A stretch of DNA of 40,186 nt from Litorilinea aerophila (GTDB taxonomy: Bacteria > Chloroflexota > Anaerolineae > Caldilineales > Caldilineaceae). A program made the translations under genes and the position numbers. Each line of letters begins with the position of its first letter. Position 1 is the first letter of the stretch. The DNA is taken from positions 1 to 40,186 of the forward strand of contig CAMDQF010000015.1 of NCBI GenBank assembly GCA_945905745.1, given 5' to 3'. This document shows, in pieces, positions 16,729 to 27,436 of this stretch. A model generated the notes under the pieces. That model saw only the letters and a list, made by a program, of their open reading frames with translations, searched no databases and had not been told where the DNA came from.

Positions 16729-17877
16729 TTAGGAGCCTCCCCAACTGGTGCCCAACGAAGTGGACTCGGCCTCATTGGGTCGACGTTTGATGCGGTAAAG
16801 GGCACGAATGATCATCGGCGCAGCCACAAAGGCCAGGACCAGGGCCTGGATGATCTGGATGATGTCGGCGGCTACGCCCGAATCGAACTGCATTTTGGCC
16901 GCGCCCGCGTCCAGCGCACCAAAGAGCAGCGACGACAGTACTACCCCAACAGGATGGGTCTGGCCTAGCAGGGCGATGGTAATCCCGTCAAAACCGACCT
17001 GGCCGCCAAATTCCGGCGCGAATTTGTGGTTCAGCCCCAGAGTCTCCACCGCGCCAGCCAGCCCGGCCAGCCCGCCCGCAATTCCCATTGTCAGGATGAC
17101 CGTCCAGTTGACCCGAATCCCCGCATAGCGGGCCGCCTTCATATTCTGGCCGACCGTGCGAATCTCGAAGCCGATGGTCGTTTTGTAGATCAGCCACCAG
17201 ATGAAGACGACCGCAGCCAGGGCAATGAAGACGCCGTAGTGGACGCGGTAGGTGGGGTCAAAGAGATAGGGCAGCCGAGCCGAGGCCAGCACATCTGCGG
17301 TCTCGGAGATGGGGCCAGCCGTGCGATCCCAGAGGGGGCCGGGGGTCTGTCCCTGGCTGCCGCCTGCGTAGACCGTCCACCCGGCAAAGAGCGCGGCCAC
17401 ATAATTGAGCATAATCGTGACGATGACTTCGTGCGCGCCGGTGTAGACCTTCAGAATGCCAGGGATGGCACCCCACAGCATCCCGCCGATGATGCCAAAA
17501 ATAATGGCCAGGGGCAGATGAATCGCCATGGGCAGCCCCTCGAAATTAATACCAATAAAGACAGAAAAGATGGTGCCCATCACAAACTGGCCCGACGCGC
17601 CGATATTGAAAAGGCCGGCTTTGAAAGCCACGGCTACGGAGAGTCCGGTGAGGATAAAAGGAATCATCTTGCGGATGGTGATGGCCCAGGCTTTGGCGCT
17701 GCCAAAGGCACCCTCAAAGAGACCGGTGTAGGCGGCCCACGCGTTATCACCAGAAAGGTACATCACCAGCGCACCGGCCAGCAGGGCAGTGACGAGGGCC
17801 AGGAAAGGGATGAGCAGACCGCGCAAGACGCGCCCCAGGGGATGGGAGGCCGGCAGAGCAGGAGAAGCAGTCGCCAT
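16729..17877 (-). CDS. ABC transporter permease, BMP/nucleoside type
   Basis: 'PFILTGLSVAVAFKAGLFNIGASGQFVMG' BPD_transp_2 signature. Confidence 0.93.
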   Translation of the reverse strand: MATASPALPASHPLGRVLRGLLIPFLALVTALLAGALVMYLSGDNAWAAYTGLFEGAFGSAKAWAITIRKMIPFILTGLSVAVAFKAGLFNIGASGQFVMGTIFSVFIGINFEGLPMAIHLPLAIIFGIIGGMLWGAIPGILKVYTGAHEVIVTIMLNYVAALFAGWTVYAGGSQGQTPGPLWDRTAGPISETADVLASARLPYLFDPTYRVHYGVFIALAAVVFIWWLIYKTTIGFEIRTVGQNMKAARYAGIRVNWTVILTMGIAGGLAGLAGAVETLGLNHKFAPEFGGQVGFDGITIALLGQTHPVGVVLSSLLFGALDAGAAKMQFDSGVAADIIQIIQALVLAFVAAPMIIRALYRIKRRPNEAESTSLGTSWGGS

Positions 17878-17904
17878 AGAGGGAGTCCTGTTCTGGAACG
17901 ATTG

Positions 17905-17948
17905 GACAAAGCGGGAGGTTCAGCAGTGCTGATTCCTCCCGCTTTGTC
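17905..17948 (-). terminator. Intercistronic stem-loop between the BMP and permease genes
   Basis: GACAAAGCGGGAGG / CCTCCCGCTTTGTC perfect 14-bp stem with inner TCAGCA/TGCTGA; no obvious T-tract on the operon strand. Confidence 0.7.
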
Positions 17949-18024
17949 GAGCAGACGAAAGATTAGTAACCAGTAATCAGTGGTTATAGTCGAATTCTAC
18001 TGATAACTGGCAACTGCTTACTGA

Positions 18025-19137
<1,113 letters not shown>

Positions 19138-19244
19138 GTACTCCACTCCTTTGGGATTGTTGGATTTCTCACTACTGGGAAACGAAAATATAGACACAAT
19201 TGACGACGGGAATCGTCAAGCCATCTATCGGGGAAGCGTCTTCT

Positions 19245-19273
19245 ATTATACCCGTGGGCATACTCCCTAGCAA
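19245..19273 (-). promoter_or_regulatory. Putative sigma70 promoter for the BMP-ABC operon
   Basis: Minus strand TTGCTA (19273-19268), 17-nt spacer, TATAAT (19250-19245), about 110 nt upstream of the BMP start. Confidence 0.5.
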
Positions 19274-19507
19274 ACCCTGCCCAAAGTGAAATGGCTATGT
19301 CTATTTTGAGTTAGGCTACTTCACGAAAATAGGTATCCAGAAGTCCTCGGCACTTCACGAATACCAACGGCGTGATGATGGCGTACCGACTCGCTTGGGC
19401 AGAAAGTGCCGGGGACTTTAGCGGCCAACCAACTCATTTTGAGCACACCCAAGTGAAATGATAGCGATTGTGAGCCGGGTGGTATAATCGAAAAAGGAGG
19501 ACGAGGC

Positions 19508-20368
19508 GTGCAGACAGAAATTGAAGCGTTTCTGGAACATCTGACAACCGAAGGGCGATCACCCAACACAAAAGCCGCCTACCGAGCAGATTTGCGTGGA
19601 TTCTGCCGCTTCTTGCAGGCGGCAAACCCGCCCGTGGTGAGTTGGCATTCGGTGTCAGAGCGACATCTGGCCGCATATGTGGCCCATTTGCAGGAGCAGG
19701 GAAGCCACCCGGCTACGCTCCGCCGCAAAACCGTAGCCCTGGGCCGTTTCTTCGACTTTCTGGGCAAAGCGAGACCGCTGCTGGCAAGCCTGCCCCACTC
19801 CTTCTTAAAGCCGCCGCTTCTTCTCCTGGCGTCCAGAGAGATAGACGCGCTGCTGGCGCAGATGGCCGCTTCGACAGCCAGTACAGCCCGCCGGGATCGG
19901 GCGATCCTGGCCTTGCTATGGGAGACCAGGGCACAGGTGTCGGAAGTGGTGGGGTTGAACCGGGGTGATTTTGACGAAACCACCGGCGAGATTCTCCTGG
20001 GCCGGGGCGGATCCCGACAACGCAGGCTGACTCTTTCCCCAGCCGCCGCCGAAGCTGTGCAGGGCTGTTTGTCCAACAGCGTCTCTGGGTCCGGTTCGCT
20101 TTCTGGGCAAGAGCCGCTCTTTCGTAACCAGCGGGGTGAACGGCTGACCCGCCAGGGCGTCTGGTTTATCCTCCGAGGCTGGGCCACCGCGGCGGGCATC
20201 CGCGAGTTGTTGACGCCTCGGCTATTGCGGCAGGGCGCTGCAGCGCGTCTTTTGCCTGCCGGGATAGACCAGCAACCGCTTGACAACCGGGCTGGCCAGG
20301 TCCATCCTCTCCTGCTGGACGGTCTGCCCCCTGTCCCGCCCACTACCCATCCACCCACCAACCGATAA
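19508..20368 (+). CDS. Tyrosine recombinase (XerC/D-like) homologue with degenerate catalytic residues
   Basis: SAM-like N-terminus 'IEAFLEHLTTEGRSPNTKAAYRADLRGFCRFL', C-terminal region alignable to XerD but lacking key residues; GTG start after aaaggagg. Confidence 0.85.
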   Translation: MQTEIEAFLEHLTTEGRSPNTKAAYRADLRGFCRFLQAANPPVVSWHSVSERHLAAYVAHLQEQGSHPATLRRKTVALGRFFDFLGKARPLLASLPHSFLKPPLLLLASREIDALLAQMAASTASTARRDRAILALLWETRAQVSEVVGLNRGDFDETTGEILLGRGGSRQRRLTLSPAAAEAVQGCLSNSVSGSGSLSGQEPLFRNQRGERLTRQGVWFILRGWATAAGIRELLTPRLLRQGAAARLLPAGIDQQPLDNRAGQVHPLLLDGLPPVPPTTHPPTNR

Positions 20369-20372
20369 GCTG

Positions 20373-21215
20373 ATGTATACCCAATTTTCCCCGAACGACT
20401 ACGACGAAGCCGCAGCCTATATTCAGGCGCGCATCTCCCAAAAGCCTGCCGTGGGTCTGATCCTGGGCAGCGGGCTTAGCCCCCTGGCCGAATCCATCGC
20501 CGACGGGGTGCGGATTCCCTATGGAGAGATTCCCCACTTCCCGGTCAGCACAGTGGAGGGCCACGCCGGGCAACTGGTCATCGGTCAACTGGCCGGTGTG
20601 CCGGTCTGCGCCATGCAGGGGCGTTTCCACTTCTACGAAGGCTACACGCCGCAACAGATTACCTTCCCGGTGCGGGTGATGCGGCGGCTGGGTGCGCAGA
20701 CGCTGATCGTCACCAACGCCGCGGGTGGTCTGAACCCGATTTTCCGTTCCGGGGATCTGATGCTGATCGAGGATCATCTGAATTTTGTGGGGATGGCGGG
20801 CCATCACCCGCTGTACGGGCCGAATCTGCCGGAGTTCGGCCCGCGTTTTCCGTCCATGACCAAAGCCTATGCGCCCGAGCTGCGCGCTCTGCTTTTGGAG
20901 GCGGCGAACGAACTGCAAATTCCTGTCCACCGGGGCGTCTATGCGATGGTGGCTGGGCCGAGCTTTGAGACCCCGGCCGAGGTGCGTTTTCTGCGCAATG
21001 CCGGGGCCGACGCGGTGGGGATGAGCACCGCGCCGGAAGTCATTGTCGCCCACCATGCGGGGATGGCCGTGCTGGGCATCAGCAGCATCACCAATGTGGC
21101 GGTGGATGTGACCGATTCCGACGCGGACACGACTCACGCAGAAGTATTGGAGACCGGGGCATTGATCGTGCCCCGGCTGACCCGGTTGCTGATGGGGGTG
21201 TTGGGGAAGATGTGA
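20373..21215 (+). CDS. Purine nucleoside phosphorylase
   Basis: 'VGLILGSGLSPLAESI', 'GRFHFYEGYTPQQITFPVRVMRRLGAQTLIVTNAAGGLN', 'YAMVAGPSFETPAEVRFLRNAGADAVGMSTAPEVIVA'. Confidence 0.96.
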   Translation: MYTQFSPNDYDEAAAYIQARISQKPAVGLILGSGLSPLAESIADGVRIPYGEIPHFPVSTVEGHAGQLVIGQLAGVPVCAMQGRFHFYEGYTPQQITFPVRVMRRLGAQTLIVTNAAGGLNPIFRSGDLMLIEDHLNFVGMAGHHPLYGPNLPEFGPRFPSMTKAYAPELRALLLEAANELQIPVHRGVYAMVAGPSFETPAEVRFLRNAGADAVGMSTAPEVIVAHHAGMAVLGISSITNVAVDVTDSDADTTHAEVLETGALIVPRLTRLLMGVLGKM

Positions 21216-21465
21216 GGAAGCAAGGAAAGCCGATTCAGCCGATTGCTTTTTCCCCTTTGCGGCCAGACAATCCGAGTCGTCGTTTAGGACTTTGCCCCAG
21301 TGTCGGTACGGAAGACATCATCCATCTTATCGGCACTTAAAACTGGCGACTGCTCATAGAGAAAACAGGCCGCTGCTCGACGCGGCTCGGTTTGATAGAG
21401 TTGTGGAGTCTGCTTCAGAGCCTGTTTGAATATTACTGGCTCTTATAAAATTTCAATTTCAGAAA

Positions 21466-21497
21466 CGGTAATCGTAGGGGCGTCCCTACGATTACCG
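21466..21497. repeat. Perfect 14-bp inverted repeat, intergenic
   Basis: CGGTAATCGTAGGG (21466-21479) / CCCTACGATTACCG (21484-21497). Confidence 0.9.
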
Positions 21498-21575
21498 GAT
21501 TTGGTCGTGAAAATTCATTAGAATACCGGGCAGAGAATTTGCGAAATAATCCAGTATAAATCTGTGTTTTCTGCG

Positions 21576-23354
<1,779 letters not shown>

Positions 23355-23482
23355 AAGAGTGTACTCCGTAAAGAATCGCCCGTTTGGGCGTGGAAGGTTA
23401 AGTTACAGTGTCGGCTCGCCTTGGCCCCGTATTTCGTATTGCGTATTCCGTTTTTCGGTACTCTACCTAATACAGATACGCA

Positions 23483-23917
23483 CTACGCACTACGCAATAG
23501 TCTGTCCACCCGCTCGCTCAGGCCGTCGATGGTCAACACCCCGGTGTGGCGGTCTACCACTTCCCCATTCTGAAAAAAGATGACGGTGGGGATGCCCAGG
23601 ATATGGTAGCGAGCGGGGATGGTAGGGTTCTCGTCCACGTCCAGTTTGGCGACGACGATCCGGCCCGCGTACTCCTCGGCCAGAAAGCCGATGTGGGGCG
23701 ACATCTGGTGACACGGGCCACACCAGTCCGCCCAGAAATCAATGACAGCCAGTTGCTCGCTGCCCAGAATGCGCTCGTCAAAGTCAGCGTCGGTCACGTG
23801 GATGGGGCGCGCTGCGGCAACCGAGGGCTGGGCCGTAGCTGGGCGGGCTATTTTCTTGGCTTTCAGGCCAGTCCATTGGAGGAGTTGATTAAGCATTATA
23901 AGTCCTGCTGGGAGCAA
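23483..23917 (-). CDS. trxA: Thioredoxin
   Basis: 'AVIDFWADWCGPCHQMSPHIGFLAEEYAGRIVVAKLDVDENPTIPARYHILGIPTVIFF' with WCGPC. Confidence 0.96.
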   Translation of the reverse strand: MLPAGLIMLNQLLQWTGLKAKKIARPATAQPSVAAARPIHVTDADFDERILGSEQLAVIDFWADWCGPCHQMSPHIGFLAEEYAGRIVVAKLDVDENPTIPARYHILGIPTVIFFQNGEVVDRHTGVLTIDGLSERVDRLLRSA

Positions 23918-23985
23918 AAAGTTATCAGTGAACAGTAATCAGTTTTCACCCAAAATCGGGCATAGCGGAATCCACTGGTGACTGG

Positions 23986-24393
23986 TCACTGATTCTGCCG
24001 CACCTCAAAATCGTGGGTAATCGTCGCCACGCCGGAAAGCGTGGCGTATGCGCCGCAATATTTCTCCACACTCAGGGCGATGGCCCGCTCGACTTTGGCC
24101 GGGTCTACCCCCGCGCCGGTGACGATAAAGTGCATGTGAATATCCTTCCAGGGACGCTGGGCTTCCTCGGCCCGCACGCCGTCCATCTCCACCTCCACTC
24201 CGGCGAAGGGCTGGCGCTGTTTCTGCAGAATAATCACGACATCCACCAGCGAACAGCCGCCCAGCCCCAGCAGAAGCATCTGCATGGGGCTGACACCCGG
24301 CCCATCGGTGCTGCTCATCACCACCGACTTGCCGTTGGCATCAATGCCAAGAAATGTCTTGTCTTCAATCCACTTCACGCGTGTTTTAGACAT
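23986..24393 (-). CDS. OsmC family protein
   Basis: 'SPMQMLLLGLGGCSLVDVVIILQKQRQPFAGVEVEMDGVRAEEAQRPWKDIHMHFIVTG'. Confidence 0.93.
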   Translation of the reverse strand: MSKTRVKWIEDKTFLGIDANGKSVVMSSTDGPGVSPMQMLLLGLGGCSLVDVVIILQKQRQPFAGVEVEMDGVRAEEAQRPWKDIHMHFIVTGAGVDPAKVERAIALSVEKYCGAYATLSGVATITHDFEVRQNQ

Positions 24394-24455
24394 GGGAAAC
24401 CTCCATTGGTTGATTCGTTGATTGGTTGATTGGGTGGCGAGACGATTTCACCTTG

Positions 24456-24869
24456 TCATCCATTCACCTTGTCATCCCCTTTTGGATTCTGCACGTGCTG
24501 GACGAGAATACAATCCTCCACCACATCCAGCCCGTTGGCTTTGGCCCAGCGAATGGCTTCGGTGTCTTCGGCGCCAGGCTGAAACCAGATGGCTTTGGCC
24601 CCAGCCTCTTTGGCCTGTTGCACCACTTCCAGGGCCAGGTAGGGTGGAATAACCATATCCACAACCGTCGGCGGCTGGGGCAGATCCAGCAGCGAAGCGT
24701 AGGCGGTGTCGCCTTCCACCTCACTCTCCCGGCTGTTGATGGCGTAGACCGTGTAGCCCGCGGTGCGCAGGGTTTTGTAGATACGGTTGCCGAACTTGCG
24801 GGGATTGTTGCTGGCCCCCACCACAGCCCACACCGGTTCGTTGGCATATTTCTGAATCAGATTTGGCAT
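24456..24869 (-). CDS. CoA-binding domain protein (YccU-like)
   Basis: 'VWAVVGASNNPRKFGNRIYKTLRTAGYTVYAINSRE...GAKAIWFQPGAEDTEAIRWAKANGLDVVEDCILVQH'. Confidence 0.92.
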   Translation of the reverse strand: MPNLIQKYANEPVWAVVGASNNPRKFGNRIYKTLRTAGYTVYAINSRESEVEGDTAYASLLDLPQPPTVVDMVIPPYLALEVVQQAKEAGAKAIWFQPGAEDTEAIRWAKANGLDVVEDCILVQHVQNPKGDDKVNG

Positions 24870-25096
24870 TGTTATTCTGTCTCGGTATGGAAATTGGAAG
24901 CACGCAGGCACAAAGGCACAGAAAGACGAAAAGAAAAGCCTTGAAAGTATACTTTCCCCGGATCGAAGATGTCAAAGATCGTTGCTTTCCCGTGGGAACT
25001 CTGCCACAACAGCCACTGACTATTGTAAAGTCAACCTCCCAATCTTTTGACGCGCCGCGGCTTCTGCCCTGACTTTTCAAACCTGTGGCCCTGCGC

Positions 25097-25102
25097 TATA
25101 CT
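25097..25102 (+). promoter_or_regulatory. Possible -10 box (TATACT) with weak -35 TTTTCA 17 nt upstream
   Basis: Sits 122 nt upstream of the acyl-CoA ligase ATG; a hairpin ACAGCCGT/ACGGCTGT follows at 25119-25142. Confidence 0.35.
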
Positions 25103-25223
25103 TCCCAATAATCCCACGACAGCCGTTTGTTGCTACGGCTGTACTGCCTGACTGAACAACTGAATCTGACCTGCTGGGCGACCCGGCCCGCCATCCCCTT
25201 TAATTGTCAAGGAGAAAAGATTG

Positions 25224-26951
25224 ATGTACGACGCAAAGCTGTGGACAAAGAATTACGAGAAAGGTGTTCCTGAGAATGTCAACTACCAGGGACAATTGAT
25301 TCAGCAGACATTGGACGCGGCCGCGGCCAAATATCCCAACAAAGTCGCGGTGCGGATGTTGCTCAAATACCTGCCTCTGGGTCTCGCCATCCAATCCAAA
25401 ATGAGCTATAGCGAATTGGCCGAGGCGACCGATCGCTTTGCCGCGGCCCTGCACAATTTGGGCGTAAAACAGGGCGATCGGGTATCGGTGATGCTGCCCA
25501 ACATCCCCCAGCAGGTCGTCGCCTTCTACGGCATTTTGAAGGCGGGCTGTGTGGTAGTAAACACCAACCCCACCTACACCCCGCGGGAGATCGAACACCA
25601 GTTGGCCGACAGCGGCGCTGAGACGATTGTGATGCTCAGCAGCCTCTATAGCAGGTTGGAGCAGGTCAAGGCCAAGACGCCGATCAAAAGGGTGATCATC
25701 ACCGATGTGCCCGATCCCCTGGGCTTCCCTTTCAACCGGCTGGTAGAAAAGTAGGTGCGAGCTGGCGGGCTGATGGTGGATGTGGCCGACGGGCCAGGCA
25801 TCTTCCGCTTCAACAATCTGTTGGCTACCAGCCCGGCCAAAGCCCCCAAGATTAGCGTCGCACCGGAGGATGTGGTGCTGCTCCAATACACGGGTGGCAC
25901 AACCGGCGTGCCCAAAGCCGCCATGCTCACCCACGCCAATCTGGTCAGTAATGTGCTGCAACTGGAAGCCTGGCTGCCCAGCCTGCAATGGGGCGGCGAG
26001 AAGACCCTGGGCGCGATCCCCTTCTTCCACGTCTACGGGATGACTGTGGCCATGCTCTTCACCCTCTATTCGGGCAGCGAACTGATTGTGACGCCAGACC
26101 CCCGCAAGACAGACCTGGTGTTGGAAATTATTCACAAGGAGAAGGTCTCCCTCTACCCCGGCATTCCCACAATGTACAACGCCATCATCAACCATCCGAA
26201 GGTCAAGGAATTCGACCTGCGCTCGGTGAAGGCGTGTATGTCCGGTGGGATGGCCCTACCAGTCGAAGTACAGCGCCGCTTTGAGGAGATCACCGGCGGC
26301 AAGCTGATTGAGGGGTACGGTCTGACCGAGACCTCCCCCGTAGCCTGCACCAACCCCCTGGATGGCATTCGCAAGCCAGGTTCGATTGGGATGCCCGTGT
26401 CTTCGACACAGGTGGCGATTGTCTCGCTGGATCAGCGGGAAGACGGCGGCTACGATCTGGTGCCGCCGGGCGACGAAGGCGAATTGGTGATCAAAGGCCC
26501 CCAGGTGATGAAAGGCTACTGGCAGCGCCAGGACGAGACCGACAAAGTGATCGACAAAGAGGGTTGGTTCCACACGGGCGACATTGCCAAAATGGACGCC
26601 GACGGCTGCTTCTATATTGTGGACCGCAAGAAGGATTTGATCATCGCCAGCGGTTTCAATATCGTGCCGCGCGAGGTGGAAGAGGTACTCTATATGCACC
26701 CGAAGGTGCAAGAGGCGGTGGTGGCTGGCATCCCTGACCCGAAACGGGGCGAAACGGTGAAAGCCTACGTAGTGCTGAAGGCGGGCGAAAGCGCCACCGT
26801 GGAGGAGATTCGGGACTTCTGCAAAGAGAACCTGGCCCCCTACAAAGTGCCCGTTTTTGTGGATTTCCGCGACGACCTGCCCAAAAGCCAGGTAGGCAAG
26901 ATCCTGCGCCGGGTGCTGGTGGAAGAAGAGAAGGCGAAACAGGCGGCGTAG
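25224..26951 (+). pseudogene. Long-chain fatty acid-CoA ligase (FadD-like), interrupted by an in-frame TAG at 25752-25754
   Basis: Both halves in one frame: '...FPFNRLVEK*VRAGGLMVDVADG...LLQYTGGTTGVPKAAMLTHANL...'; ANL-superfamily motifs in both parts. Confidence 0.85.
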
Positions 26952-26969
26952 CCACGCAAGAAATATGGG

Positions 26970-27070
26970 GTAGACCGCAGCGTGTTGGGTTCTCCTGGCA
27001 CTCGTTGGCGTGTAGATGCCGATCTCTTGCCAGGAGAACCCAACCTACGATTGGGCAGTCTGCGGTCTAC
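26970..27070 (+). repeat. 101-bp palindromic element, copy A
   Basis: Outer GTAGACCGCAG/CTGCGGTCTAC and inner GTTGGGTTCTCCTGGCA/TGCCAGGAGAACCCAAC inverted repeats; reverse complement of copy B with 5 differences in 101 nt. Confidence 0.95.
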
Positions 27071-27082
27071 AGATATGGGGTA

Positions 27083-27340
27083 ACAGAAAAGGGCCGGGCG
27101 ACTGTCGCCCGGCCCTTTTCTGTGTGGGGTGCATTTCACTTTTAGGGAAAACTGACGGTTGTGACGACCGCTCCGGGCTAAAGACCAATGGGCTGTAAGC
27201 CCACAGCTAACAAACAACGCCGGATAAATCCGGCTGGTCATCGGACGATTTTCGGCGATTCAAGCCCCCTTCAGGGGGCGTAGCTCATTAGCCCGGCGTC
27301 TTTAGCGCCGGGCGACAATCGCCCGGCCCTTTTCTGTGTG
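27083..27340. repeat. Multi-hairpin cassette (at least five successive stem-loops) bounded by a 22-bp direct repeat
   Basis: Perfect 19-bp stem ACAGAAAAGGGCCGGGCGA/TCGCCCGGCCCTTTTCTGT at 27083-27123, then further hairpins; TCGCCCGGCCCTTTTCTGTGTG at 27105-27126 and 27319-27340. Confidence 0.85.
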
Positions 27341-27436
27341 AAGGCGTTTGTGACAATTGGCGGAATCCGCTATTATCCATAGAGCCGTATGCAGCTTTCA
27401 GCTACGTAACGAATAACGGCGAATGATAAGAGGCGA

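Noticed and set aside
21466-21497. 14-bp inverted repeat as a novel element
   Set aside because: A common type of intergenic hairpin with no duplication or T-tract seen; kept as a feature only.
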